From Plazaster borealis (lineage: Eukaryota > Echinodermata > Asteroidea > Forcipulatida > Labidiasteridae): a stretch of 64,000 nucleotides of DNA. The translations under genes were made by a program, and so were the position numbers. Positions 9,187 through 21,498 of this stretch are shown piece after piece. The notes under the pieces were generated by a model, which searched no databases, was not told the DNA's origin, and saw only the letters and a list, made by a program, of their open reading frames with translations. The number at the start of each line of letters is the position of its first letter. Position 1 is the first letter of the stretch. The stretch is from NCBI GenBank assembly GCA_021014325.1, contig JAJGQC010000365.1, positions 1 to 64,000 of the forward strand, read 5' to 3'.

Positions 9187-9971
9187 ACCCTTTTTTTCCA
9201 GATTCAATTTGATTTTTTTTGAATTGTTTTATTTTTTTATTTTTTTATTTTTTATTCATGCAACAACACACTTATTTTGGAGGCCTTCGGAGGAGCAACC
9301 TCAAAGGGGCCGGCGGCGCTCCGTTCCCCACCAACTGGCCGGACAGACTCGGTCCGTGATCAAAGGAGGATCGAGAGAGCACATCGGGCATGGGTCTTCC
9401 TAGGTCGCGGGCCCCGGCGGGACCCTTGCCTTGGTGGCGCGGGGTCCTCCAGGAAGACGGCAAAGTACGGAGTTGGAGGCCTTATGAGGAGCAACCTCAA
9501 AATATTTATTATTAATATCTTTTTATTTTTTATTTAATTTTTTTTTTTTTTGGGGGGGGGGGGTGGGGGTCCAACTTTTAACATTATTGTGTTTATTTTG
9601 TATCTGTCTAGTATAGAATATTTTAAGGGCCTACAAAATATTCATGAGGCCGTCGATCCGTTTTATTGCCAATTCACCGTATTTTTTGACCTGCCAAAAA
9701 TTGAAAAGAATTCTGAAGTTCAGTTGTCCGGAAATATATCTGATTGGTTTTCAAGAGGCTGAGAGACTTTGAAATATTTGTTGAGTATTTTTGAATAATT
9801 ATCATTTAGCGTTGGTTGCTATGTGAGTTTATTTAGTGTGGTGCACCCAAGATAATTCCCTGATGAAAACGCCCGCCCTCCCTCATGTGGTCAAAAATAG
9901 TTATGGTCAATTGTAGTTGCACGTAGATTCCAAGCTACATACAATGTAAAAATCCCGGGATTAAGTACCGA
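8876..9971 (+). repeat. Unit 5, class S
   Basis: GC block 9279-9502. The MITE is reduced to its right part after TTGACCTGCC. Confidence 0.9.
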
Positions 9972-10292
9972 CACTAACTAGCACAGTTGGATAAGTGCCG
10001 GGACTGTTTCACGCTCAGACGCCCCGGTCTGGGTTCGAGTCCGGCTGGACCTATATATAGGTACAAGACTGCTTGATGTGGCTAAAGCGTGACTGGGGTT
10101 CTGTCTTGTCTCCTCCCCTGATGGACAGCACCAATTCAAAGGCTAGGATCGGAAACAGGGAGGACATGCTGTGGGTCGGATGCCACGCCAGAAGGGAACT
10201 AGGGAAGCCGGATAGGGGCCAGTGTGTGCTATTAAACTGATTCCGGTGCCTGAAAGCCCGACAACCACAGCGGACCTTTGTACCGTTGTTTT
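9972..10292 (+). mobile_element. tRNA-derived SINE, copy 6, altered 3' end
   Basis: A box 9979-9990 and B box 10032-10042 are intact, but the usual GCGTAACTTTTTACC is replaced by GCGGACCTTTGTACCG, which removes the T5 terminator. The next run is TTTT at 10289-10292. Confidence 0.8.
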
Positions 10293-10972
10293 CCAGATTC
10301 AATTTGAATTTTTTTGATTTTTTAAATTTATTTATTCATTTATTTTTTATTCATGCAACAACACACTTATTTTGGAGGCCTTCGGAGGAGCAACCTCAAA
10401 GGGGCCGGCGGCGCTCCGTTCCCCACCAACTGGCCGGACAGACTCGGTCCGTGATCAAAGGAGGATCGAAAGAGCACATCGGGCATGGGTCTTCCTAGGT
10501 CGCGGGCCCCGGCGGGACCCTTGCCTTGGTGGCGCGGGGGTCCTCCAGGAAGACGGCAAAATACGGAGTTGGAGGCCTTATGAGGAGCAACCTCAAAATA
10601 TTTATTATTAATGTCTTTTTATTTTTTATTTAATTTTATTTATTTATTATTATTATTATTATTATTTTTTTATTTTTTTTGGGGGGTGGGGGTCCAACTT
10701 TTAACATTATTGTGTTTATTTTGTATCTGTCTAGTATAGAATATTTTAAGGGCCTACAAAATATTCATGAGGCCGTCGATCCGTTTTATTCCCAATTCAC
10801 CGTATTTTTGACCGCATGGGGGCGTATGTAAACCGAATTCACGTCATACAAAATAAGTAAACAAACTGGGTTTTTGCATTGCTGTTATTATGTTGATGTA
10901 TTTCCTCATTGATGCAAGAAAACTGCATACAGGCAATTAAAATAAGATGAAACTGTTATTGTGATGCAAGAG

Positions 10973-11454
10973 GGTGCACCACACTAAATAAGCCAAAATT
11001 CATGCGCCAAGCTACTTCCCATAACTTGTAAACCCACAACTTATTTTTAATTATAACGTTTTGGGGGTCATGCAATTAATAGATTGTGTAAATATAAGAA
11101 TCTATCACAACCTGGGGGTTCTGTGCTTCAACTTTTGAGGAGACTTGATAAATTTAGGCGTTAAAGTTGGTCCTATTTGACCGGGGAAGTGGAGAAGTGC
11201 TTCACGAAAACTGGCAGCAAGTCGGTTTGGGAAAAAAAAACAAATAAATCGTGTTTTTTTCTTCTGCGGTAGTTAGCAAAAATTCCAAACGGTTGACCTG
11301 CCAAAAATTGAAAAGAATTCTGAAGTTCAGTTGTCCGGAAATATATCTGATTGGTTTTCAAGAGGCTGAGAGACTTTGAAATATTTGTTGAGTATTTTTG
11401 AATAATTATCATTTAGCGTTGGTTGCTATGTGAGTTTATTTAGTGTGGTGCACC
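10973..11454. mobile_element. MITE-like element, full copy (unit 6)
   Basis: Both inverted repeats are present. Interior variants include TCTGCGGTAG in place of TCTGGAGTAG. Confidence 0.6.
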
Positions 11455-11578
11455 CAAGATAATTCCCTGATGAAAACGCCCGCCCTCCCTCATGCGGTTA
11501 AAAACAGTTATGGTCAATTACAGTTGCACGTAGATTCCAAGCTACATACAATGTAAAAATCCCGGGATTAAGTACCGA

Positions 11579-11889
11579 CACTAACTAGCACAGTTGGATA
11601 AGTGCCGGGACTGTTTCACGCTCAGACGCCCCGGTCTGGGTTCGAGTCCGGCTGGACCTATATATAGGTACAAGACTGCTTGATGTGGCTAAAGCGTGAC
11701 TGGGGTTCTGTCTTGTCTCCTCCCCTGATGGACAGCACCAATTCAAAGGCTAGGATCGGAAACAGGGGAGGACATGCTGTGGGTCGGATGCCACGCCAGA
11801 AGGGAACTAGGGAAGCCGGATAGGGGCCAGTGTGTGCTATTAAACTGATTCCGGTGCCTGAAAGCCCGACAACCACAGCGTAACTTTTT
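11579..11889 (+). mobile_element. tRNA-derived SINE, copy 7
   Basis: A box 11586-11597, B box 11639-11649, T5 11885-11889. Confidence 0.8.
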
Positions 11890-12691
11890 ACCTTTTTTTT
11901 CCAGATTCAATTTGAATTTTTTTGAATTGTTTTATTTTTTTATTTTTTTATTTTTTATTCATGCAACAACACACTTATTTTGGAGGCCTTCGGAGGAGCA
12001 ACCTCAAAGGGGCCGGCGGCGCTCCGTTCACCACCAACTGGCCGGACAGACTCGGTCCGTGATCAAAGGAGGATCGAAAGAGCACATCGGGCATGGGTCT
12101 TCCTAGGTCGCGGGCCCCGGCGGGACCCTTGCCTTGGTGGCGCGGGGGTCCTCCAGGAAGACGGCAAAGTACGGAGTTGGAGGCCTTATGAGGAGCAACC
12201 TCAAAATATTTATTATTAATATCTTTTTATTTTTTATTTAATTTTTTTATTTTATTTTATTTTTTTTTTTTTGGGGGGGGGGGTGGGGGTCCAACTTTTA
12301 ACATTATTGTGTTTATTTTGTATCTGTCTAGTATAGAATATTTTAAGGGCCTACAAAATATTCATGAGGCCGTCGATCCGTTTTATTGCCAATTCACCGT
12401 ATTTTTTGACCTGCCAAAAATTGAAAAGAATTCTGAAGTTCAGTTGTCCGGAAATATATCTGATTGGTTTTCAAGAGGCTGAGAGACTTTGAAATATTTG
12501 TTGAGTATTTTTGAATAATTATCATTTAGCGTTGGTTGCTATGTGAGTTTATTTAGTGTGGTGCACCCAAGATAATTCCCTGATGAAAACGCCCGCCCTC
12601 CCTCATGCGGTTAAAAATAGTTATGGTCAATTACAGTTGCACGTAGATTCCAAGCTACATACAATGTAAAAATCCCGGGATTAAGTACCGA
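11579..12691 (+). repeat. Unit 7, class S
   Basis: GC block 11982-12206 with GTTCACCACC, shared with units 2 and 3. Right-half MITE only. Confidence 0.9.
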
Positions 12692-13002
12692 CACTAACTA
12701 GCACAGTTGGATAAGTGCCGGGACTGTTTCACGCTCAGACGCCCCGGTCTGGGTTCGAGTCCGGCTGGACCTATATATAGGTACAAGACTGCTTGATGTG
12801 GCTAAAGCGTGACTGGGGTTCTGTCTTGTCTCCTCCCCTGATGGACAGCACCAATTCAAAGGCTAGGATCGGAAACAGGGGAGGACATGCTGTGGGTCGG
12901 ATGCCACGCCAGAAGGGAACTAGGGAAGCCGGATAGGGGCCAGTGTGTGCTATTAAACTGATTCCGGTGCCTGAAAGCCCGACAACCACAGCGTAACTTT
13001 TT
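12692..13002 (+). mobile_element. tRNA-derived SINE, copy 8
   Basis: A box 12699-12710, B box 12752-12762, T5 12998-13002. Confidence 0.8.
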
Positions 13003-14366
13003 ACCTTTTTTCCAGATTCAATTTGAATTTTTTTGAATTTTTTTATTTATTTATTTATTTATTTTTTATTCATGCAACAACACACTTATTTTGGAGGCCT
13101 TCGGAGGAGCAACCTCAAAGGGGCCGGCGGCGCTCCGTTCCCCACCAACTGGCCGGACAGACTCGGTCCGTGATCAAAGGAGGATCGAAAGAGCACATCG
13201 GGCATGGGTCTTCCTAGGTCGCGGGCCCCGGCGGGACCCTTGCCTTGGTGGCGCGGGGGTCCTCCAGGAAGACGGCAAAGTACGGAGTTGGAGGCCTTGT
13301 GAGGAGCAACCTCAAAATATTTATTATTAATATCTTTTTATTTTTTATTTAATTTTATTTATTTATTATTATTATTATTTTTTTTTTGGGGGGGGGGGGG
13401 TGGGGGTCCAACTTTTAACATTATTGTGTTTATTTTGTATCTGTCTAGTATAGAATATTTTAAGGGCCTACAAAATATTCATGAGGCCGTCGATCCGTTT
13501 TATTCCCAATTCACCGTATTTCTGACCGCATGGGGGCGTATGTAAACCGAATTCACGTCATACAAAATAAGTAAACAAACTGGGTTTTTGCATTGCTGTT
13601 ATTATGTTGATGTATTTCCTCATTGATGCAAGAAAACTGCATACAGGCAATTTGAATTTTTTGGAATTTTTGTATTTATTTTTTATTGTTATTTTTTATT
13701 CATGCAACAACACACTAGAAGATACAAAGAATATTGCAGCTGCATTGTTTAATATTTGCGTTGCATTTATTTTGGAGGCCTTCGGAGGAGCAACCTCAAA
13801 GGGGCCGGCGGCGCTCCGTTCCCCACCAACTGGCCGGACAGACTCGGTCCGTGATCAAAGGAGGATCGAGAGAGCACATCGGACATGGGTCTTCCTATGT
13901 CGCGGGCCCCGGCGGGACCCTTGCCTTGGTGGCGCGGGGGTCCTCCAGGAAGACAGCAAAGTACGGAGTTGGAGGCCTTATGAGGAGCAACCTCAAAATA
14001 TTTATTATTAATATCTTTTTATTTTTTATTTAATTTTATCTATTTATTTAGTTATTTATTTATTTATTTTTTTTTTTTTGGGGGGGGGGTGGGGGTCCAA
14101 CTTTTAACATTATTGTGTTTATTTTGTATCTGTCTAGTATAAAATATTTTAAGGGCCTACAAAATATTCATGAGGCCGTCGATCCGTTTTATTCCCAATT
14201 CACCGTATTTTTGACCGCATTGTAAACCGAATTCACGTCATGCAAAATAAGTAAACAAACTGGGTTTTTGCATTGCTGTTATCATGTTGATGTATTTCCT
14301 CATTGATGCAAGAAAACTGCATACAGGCAATTAAAATAAGATGAAACTGTCATTGTGATGCAAGAG

Positions 14367-14848
14367 GGTGCACCACACTAAATAAGCCAAAATTCATGCG
14401 CCAAGCTACTTCCCATAATTTGTAAACCCACAACTTATTTTTAATTATAACGTTTTGGGGGTCATGCAATTAATAGATTGTGTAAATATAAGAATCTATC
14501 ACAACCTGGGGGTTCTGTGCTTCAACTTTTGAGGAGACTTGATAAATTTAGGCGTTAAAGTTGGTCCTATTTGACCGGGGAAGTGGAGAAGTGCTTCACG
14601 AAAACTGGCAGCAAGTCGGTTTGGGAAAAAAACAAATAAATTGTGTGTTTTTTTCTTCTGGAGTAGTTAGCAAAAATTCCAAACGGTTGACCTGCCAAAA
14701 ATTGAAAAGAATTCTGAAGTTCAGTTGTCCGGAAATATATCTGATTGGTTTTCAAGAGGCTGAGAGACTTTGAAATATTTGTTGAGTATTTTTGAATAAT
14801 TATCATTTAGCGTTGGTTGCTATGTGAGTTTATTTAGTGTGGTGCACC
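14367..14848. mobile_element. MITE-like element, full copy (unit 8)
   Basis: Both inverted repeats are present. This is the last full copy before a gap of about 47 kb in which only right-half remnants occur. Confidence 0.6.
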
Positions 14849-14972
14849 CAAGATAATTCCCTGATGAAAACGCCCGCCCTCCCTCATGCGGTTAAAAATA
14901 GTTATGGTCAATTATAGTTGCACGTAGATTCCAAGCTACATACAATGTAAAAATCCCGGGATTAAGTACCGA

Positions 14973-15283
14973 CACTAACTAGCACAGTTGGATAAGTGCC
15001 GGGACTGTTTCACGCTCAGACGCCCCGGTCTGGGTTCGAGTCCGGCTGGACCTATATATAGGTACAAGACTGCTTGATGTGGCTAAAGCGTGACTGGGGT
15101 TCTGTCTTGTCTCCTCCCCTGATGGACAGCACCAATTCAAAGGCTAGGATCGGAAACAGGGGAGGACATGCTGTGGGTCGGATGCCACGCCAGAAGGGAA
15201 CTAGGGAAGCCGGATAGGGGCCAGTGTGTGCTATTAAACTGATTCCGGTGCCTGAAAGCCCGACAACCACAGCGTAACTTTTT
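14973..15283 (+). mobile_element. tRNA-derived SINE, copy 9
   Basis: A box 14980-14991, B box 15033-15043, T5 15279-15283. Confidence 0.8.
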
Positions 15284-16747
15284 ACCCTTTTTTCCAGATT
15301 CAATTTGATTTTTTTTGAATTGTTTTATTTTGTTATTTTTTATTTTTTATTCATGCAACAACACACTTATTTTGGAGGCCTTCGGAGGAGCAATCTCAAA
15401 GGGGCCGGCGGCGCTCCGTTCCCCACCAACTGGCCGGACAGACTCGGTCCGTGATCAAAGGAGGATCGAAAGAGCACATCGGGCATGGGTCTTCCTAGGT
15501 CGCGGGCCCCGGCGGGACCCTTGCCTTGGTGGCGCGGGGTCCTCCAGGAAGACGGCAAAGTACGGAGTTGGAGGCCTTATGAGGAGCAACCTCAAAATAT
15601 TTATTATTAGTATCTTTTTATTTTTTATTTAATTTTATTTATTTATTCATTTTTTTGGGGGGGGGGTTGGGGGTCCAACTTTTAACATTATTGTGTTTAT
15701 TTTGTATCTGTCTAGTATAGAATATTTTAAGGGCCTACAAAATATTCATGAGGCCGTCGATCCGTTTTATTCCCAATTCACCGTATTTTTGACCGCATGG
15801 GGGCGTATGTAAACCGAATTCACGTCATGCAAAATAAGTAAACAAACTGGGTTTTTGCATTGCTGTTATTATGTTGATGTATTTCCTCATTGATGCAAGA
15901 AAACTGCATACAGGCAATTTGAATTTTTTGGAATTTTTGTATTTATTTTTTATTGTTATTTTTTATTCATGCAACAACACACTAGAAGATACAAAGACTA
16001 TTGCAGCTGCATTGTTTAATATTTGCGTTGCATTTATTTTGGAGGCCTTCGGAGGAGCAACCTCAAAGGGGCCGGCGGCGCTCCGTTCCCCACCAACTGG
16101 CCGGACAGACTCGGTCCGTGATCAAAGGAGGATCGAGAGAGCACATCGGGCATGGGTCTTCCTAGGTCGCGGGCCCCGGCGGGACCCTTGCCTTGGTGGC
16201 GCGGGGGTCCTCCAGGAAGACGGCAAAGTACGGAGTTGGAGGCCTTATGAGGAGCAACCTCAAAATATTTATTATTAATATTTTTTTATTTTTAATTCAC
16301 TTTAATTTATTTATTCCTTTATTTTCTTTGGGGGGGGGTGGGGGTCCAACTTTTAACATTATTGTGTTTATTTTGTATCTGTCTAGTATAGAATATTTTA
16401 AGGGCCTACAAAATATTCATGAGGCCGTCGATCCGTTTTATTCCCAATTCACCGTATTTTTTGACCTGCCAAAAAATTGAAAAGAATTCTGAAGTTCAGT
16501 TGTCCGGAAATATATCTGATTGGTTTTCAAGAGGCTGAGAGACTTTGGAATATTTGTTGAGTATTTTTGAATAATTATCATTTAGCGTTGGTTGCTATGT
16601 GAGTTTATTTAGTGTGGTGCACCCAAGATAATTCCCTGATGAAAACGCCCGCCCTCCCTCATGCGGTTAAAAATAGTTATGGTCAATTATAGTTGCACGT
16701 AGATGCCAAGCTACATACAATGTAAAAATCCCGGGATTAAGTACCGA
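14973..16747 (+). repeat. Unit 9, class M
   Basis: GC blocks 15374-15597 and 16041-16265. First unit with the M-lineage marker GATGCCAAGC (near 16704) and TTGGAATATT. Confidence 0.9.
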
Positions 16748-17057
16748 CACTAACTAGCACAGTTGGATAAGTGCCGGGACTGTTTCACGCTCAGACGCCC
16801 CGGTCTGGGTTCGAGTCCGGCTGGACCTATATATAGGTACAAGACTGCTTGATGTGGCTAAAGCGTGACTGGGGTTCTGTCTTGTCTCCTCCCTGATGGA
16901 CAGCACCAATTCAAAGGCTAGGATCGGAAACAGGGGAGGACATGCTGTGGGTCGGATGCCACGCCAGAAGGGAACTAGGGAAGCCGGATAGGGGCCAGTG
17001 TGTGCTATTAAACTGATTCCGGTGCCTGAAAGCCCGACAACCACAGCGTAACTTTTT
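16748..17057 (+). mobile_element. tRNA-derived SINE, copy 10
   Basis: A box 16755-16766, B box 16808-16818, T5 17053-17057. CTCCCTGATGG with one C lost. Confidence 0.8.
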
Positions 17058-17859
17058 ACCCTTTATTCCAGATTCAATTTGAATTTTTTGAATTGTTTTA
17101 TTTTGTTATTTTTTATTTTTTATTCATGCAACAACACACTTATTTTGGAGGCCTTCGGAGGAGCAACCTCAAAGGGGCCGGCGGCGCTCCGTTCCCCACC
17201 AACTGGCCGGACAGACTCGGTCCGTGATCAAAGGAGGATCGAAAGAGCACATCGGGCATGGGTCTTCGTAGGTCGCGGGCCCCGGCGGGACCCTTGCCTT
17301 GGTGGCGCGGGGTCCTCCAGGAAGACGGCAAAGTACGGAGTTGGAGGCCTTATGAGGAGCAACCTCAAAATATTTATTATTAATATCTTTTTATTTTTTA
17401 TTTAATTTTTTAATTTTTTTTTAATTTTTATTTATTTTTTGGGGGGTGGGGTCCAACTTTTAACATTATTGTGTTTATTTTGTATCTGCCTAGTATAGAA
17501 TATTTTAAGGGCCTACAAAATATTCATCAGGCCGTCGATCCGTTTTATTCCCAATTCACCGTATTTTTTGACCTGCCAAAAATTGAAAAGAATTCTGAAG
17601 TTCAGTTGTCCGGAAATATATCTGATTGGTTTTCAAGAGGCTGAGAGACTTTGAAATATTTGTTGAGTATTTCTGAATAATTATCATTTAGCGTTGGTTG
17701 CTATGTGAGTTTATTTAGTGTGGTGCACCCAAGATAATTCCCTGATGAAAACGCCCGCCCTCCCTCATGTGGTCAAAAATAGTTATGGTCAATTGTAGTT
17801 GCACGTAGATTCCAAGCTACATACATGTACAATGTAAAAATCCCGGGATTAAGTACCGA
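16748..17859 (+). repeat. Unit 10, class S, X type
   Basis: GC block 17147-17370. X markers: TTTTGTTATT spacer, GAAAGAGC, GGCGGGACC, CATCAGG, TTTCTGAA, GTGGTC, CAATTGTAG. Confidence 0.9.
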
Positions 17860-18170
17860 CACTTACTAGCACAGTTGGATAAGTGCCGGGACTGTTTCAC
17901 GCTCAGACGCCCCGGTCTGGGTTCGAGTCCGGCTGGACCTATATATAGGTACAAGACTGCTTGATGTGGCTAAAGCGTGACTGGGGTTCTGTCTTGTCTC
18001 CTCCCCTGATGGACAGCACCAATTCAAAGGCTAGGATCGGAAACAGGGGAGGACATGCTGTGGGTCGGATGCCACGCCAGAAGGGAACTAGGGAAGCCGG
18101 ATAGGGGCCAGTGTGTGCTATTAAACTGATTCCGGTGCCTGAAAGCCCGACAACCACAGCGTAACTTTTT
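17860..18170 (+). mobile_element. tRNA-derived SINE, copy 11
   Basis: A box 17867-17878, B box 17920-17930, T5 18166-18170. The bases before the A box read CACTTAC, and a 6-bp insertion (ATGTAC) sits upstream near 17825. Confidence 0.8.
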
Positions 18171-18977
18171 ACCCTTTTTTCCAGATTCAATTTGAATTTT
18201 TTTGAATTTTTGTATTCATTTATTTATTTATTTATTTTTTATTCATGCAACAACACACTTATTTTGGAGGCCTTCGGAGGAGCAACCTCAAAGGGGCCGG
18301 CGGCGCTCCGTTCCCCACCAACTGGCCGGACAGACTCGGTCCGTGATCAAAGGAGGATCGAAAGAGCACATCGGGCATGGGTCTTCCTAGGTCGCGGGCC
18401 CCGGCAGGACCCTTGCCTTGGTGGCGCGGGGGTCCTCCAGGAAGACGGCAAAGTACGGAGTTGGAGGCCTTATGAGGAGCAACCTCAAAATATTTATTAT
18501 TAATATCTTTTTACTTTTTATTTAATTTTATCTATTTATTTAGTTATTTATTTTTTTTTTTGGGGGGGGGTGGGGGTCCAACTTTTAACACTATTGTGTT
18601 TATTTTGTATCTGTCTAGTATAGAATATTTTAAGGGCCTACAAAATATTCATGAGGCCGTCGATCCGTTTTATTCCCAATTCACCGTATTTTTTGACCTG
18701 CCAAAATTGAAAAGAATTCTGAAGTTCAGTTGTCCGGAAATATATCTGATTGGTTTTCAAGAGGCTGAGAGACTTTGAAATATTTATTGAGTATTTTTGA
18801 ATAATTATCATTTAGCGTTGGTTGCTATGTGAGTTTATTTAGTGTGGTGCACCCAAGATAATTCCCTGATGAAAACGCCCGCCCTCCCTCATGCGGTTAA
18901 AAATAGTTATGGTCAATTATAGTTGCACGTAGATTCCAAGCTACATACAATGTAAAAATCCCGGGATTAAGTACCGA
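17860..18977 (+). repeat. Unit 11, class S, Y type
   Basis: GC block 18266-18490. Y markers: ATTCATTTATTT spacer, GGCAGGACC, ATCTATTTATTTAG, TTATTGAG, GCGGTT, CAATTATAG. Confidence 0.9.
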
Positions 18978-19288
18978 CACTAACTAGCACAGTTGGATAA
19001 GTGCCGGGACTGTTTCACGCTCAGACGCCCCGGTCTGGGTTCGAGTCCGGCTGGACCTATATATAGGTACAAGACTGCTTGATGTGGCTAAAGCGTGACT
19101 GGGGTTCTGTCTTGTCTCCTCCCCTGATGGACAGCACCAATTCAAAGGCTAGGATCGGAAACAGGGGAGGACATGCTGTGGGTCGGATGCCACGCCAGAA
19201 GGGAACTAGGGAAGCCGGATAGGGGCCAGTGTGTGCTATTAAACTGATTCCGGTGCCTGAAAGCCCGACAACCACAGCGTAACTTTTT
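18978..19288 (+). mobile_element. tRNA-derived SINE, copy 12
   Basis: A box 18985-18996, B box 19038-19048, T5 19284-19288. Confidence 0.8.
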
Positions 19289-20082
19289 ACCCTTTTTTCC
19301 AGATTCAATTTGAATTTTTTTGAATTTTTTTATTTTTTTATTTTTTATTTTTTATTCATGCAACAACACACTTATTTTGGAGGCCTTCGGAGGAGCAACC
19401 TCAAAGGGGCCGGCGGCGCTCCGTTCCCCACCAACTGGCCGGACAGACTCGGTCCGTGATCAAAGGAGGATCGAGAGAGCACATCGGGCATGGGTCTTCC
19501 TAGGTCGCGGGCCCCGGCATGACCCTTGCCTTGGTGGCGCGGGGGTCCTCCAGGAAGACGGCAAAGTACGGAGTTGGAGGCCTTATGAGGAGCAACCTCA
19601 AAATATTTATTATTAATATCTTTTTATTTTTTATTTAATTTTATCTATTTATTTAGTTATTTATTTTTTTTTGGGGGTGGGGTCCAACTTTTAACACTAT
19701 TGTGTTTATTTTGTATCTGTCTAGTATAGAATATTTTAAGGGCCTACAAAATATTCATGAGGCCGTCGATCCGTTTTATTCCCAATTCACCGTATTTTTT
19801 GACCTGCCAAAATTGAAAAGAATTCTGAAGTTCAGTTGTCCGGAAATATATCTGATTGGTTTTCAAGAGGCTGAGAGACTTTGAAATATTTATTGAGTAT
19901 TTTTGAATAATTATCATTTAGCGTTGGTTGCTATGTGAGTTTATTTAGTGTGGTGCACCCAAGATAATTCCCTGATGAAAACGCCCGCCCTCCCTCATGC
20001 GGTTAAAAATAGTTATGGTCAATTATAGTTGCACGTAGATTCCAAGCTACATACAATGTAAAAATCCGGGATTAAGTACCGA
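18978..20082 (+). repeat. Unit 12, class S, Y-like
   Basis: GC block 19379-19603 with private GGCATGACC. Shares the deletion CCTGCCAAAATTG with unit 11. Confidence 0.9.
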
Positions 20083-20389
20083 CACTAACTAGCACAGTTG
20101 GATAAGTGCCGGGACTGTTTCACGCTCAGACGCCCCGGTCTGGGTTCGAGTCCGGCTGGACCTATATAGGTACAAGACTGCTTGATGTGGCTAAAGCGTG
20201 ACTGGGGTTCTGTCTTGTCTCCTCCCTGATGGACAGCACCAATTCAAAGGCTAGGATCGGAAACAGGGAGGACATGCTGTGGGTCGGATGCCACGCCAGA
20301 AGGGAACTAGGGAAGCCGGATAGGGGCCAGTGTGTGCTATTAAACTGATTCCGGTGCCTGAAAGCCCGACAACCACAGCGTAACTTTTT
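20083..20389 (+). mobile_element. tRNA-derived SINE, copy 13
   Basis: A box 20090-20101, B box 20143-20153, T5 20385-20389. The palindrome is shortened to CCTATATAGG, and single bases are lost in CTCCC and CAGGG. Confidence 0.8.
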
Positions 20390-21188
20390 ACCCTTTTTTC
20401 CAGATTCAATTTGAATTTTTTTGAATTTTGGTATATTGTTATTGTTTATATTTTAGTCATGCAACAACACACTTATTTTGGAGGCCTTCGGAGGAGCAAC
20501 CTCAAAGGGGCCGGCGGCGCTCCGTTCCCCACCAACTGGCCGGACAGACTCGGTCCGTGATCAAAGGAGGATCGAAAGAGCACATCGGGCATGGGTCTTC
20601 CTAGGTCGCGGGCCCCGGCGGGACCCTTGCCTTGGTGGCGCGGGGTCCTCCAGGAAGACGGCAAAGTACGGAGTTGGAGGCCTTATGAGGAGCAACCTCA
20701 AAATATTTATTATTAATATCTTTTTATTTTTTATTTAATTTTTTTAATTTTTTTAAATTTTTATTTATTTTGGGGGGGGGTGGGGGTCCAACTTTTAACA
20801 TTATTGTGTTTATTTTGTATCTGTCTACTATAGAATATTTTAAGGGCCTACAAAATATTCATGAGGCCGTCGATCCGTTTTATTGCCAATTCACCGTATT
20901 TTTTGACCTGCCAAAAATTGAAAAGAATTCTGAAGTTCAGTTGTCCGGAAATATATCTGATTGGTTTTCAAGAGGCTGAGAGACTTTGAAATATTTGTTG
21001 AGTATTTCTGAATAATTATCATTTAGCGTTGGTTGCTATGTGAGTTTATTTAGTGTGGTGCACCCAAGATAATTCCCTGATGAAAACGCCCGCCCTCCCT
21101 CATGTGGTCAAAAATAGTTATGGTCAATTGTAGTTGCACGTAGATTCCAAGCTACATACAATGTAAAAATCCCGGGATTAAGTACCGA
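20083..21188 (+). repeat. Unit 13, class S, X type
   Basis: GC block 20480-20703. The spacer at 20427-20459 is unusual, with TTGGTATATTGTTATTG and TTTTAGTCATGC. Confidence 0.9.
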
Positions 21189-21498
21189 CACTAACTAGCA
21201 CAGTTGGATAAGTGCCGGGACTGTTTCACGCTCAGACGCCCGGTCTGGGTTCGAGTCCGGCTGGACCTATATATAGGTACAAGACTGCTTGATGTGGCTA
21301 AAGCGTGACTGGGGTTCTGTCTTGTCTCCTCCCCTGATGGACAGCACCAATTCAAAGGCTAGGATCGGAAACAGGGGAGGACATGCTGTGGGTCGGATGC
21401 CACGCCAGAAGGGAACTAGGGAAGCCGGATAGGGGCCAGTGTGTGCTATTAAACTGATTCCGGTGCCTGAAAGCCCGACAACCACAGCGTAACTTTTT
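21189..21498 (+). mobile_element. tRNA-derived SINE, copy 14
   Basis: A box 21196-21207; B box at 21248-21258, one base closer than usual because GACGCCCCGG has lost a C; T5 21494-21498. Confidence 0.8.

Larger units (their letters stand above)
9972..11578 (+). repeat. Unit 6, class L1 without 52-bp segment
   Basis: GC block 10374-10598, full MITE 10973-11454. The spacer at 10271-10345 is unlike any other unit. Poly-G is short (6) after an (ATT)n run. Confidence 0.9.
12692..14972 (+). repeat. Unit 8, class L2
   Basis: GC blocks 13093-13317 (private CCTTGTGAGG) and 13774-13998, full MITE 14367-14848. Confidence 0.9.

Noticed and set aside
13604..14011. Plus-strand ORFs of up to about 170 codons across the spacer and GC block
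   Set aside because: They start in linker sequence, run through (ATTT)n as Phe/Ile/Tyr-rich stretches and switch frame between units according to G-run and C-run length. This is not a conserved protein.
18220..18240. (ATTT)n stretches as separate microsatellite loci of interest
   Set aside because: They occur twice in every unit with variable length and are ordinary low-complexity spacer, already covered by the unit entries.
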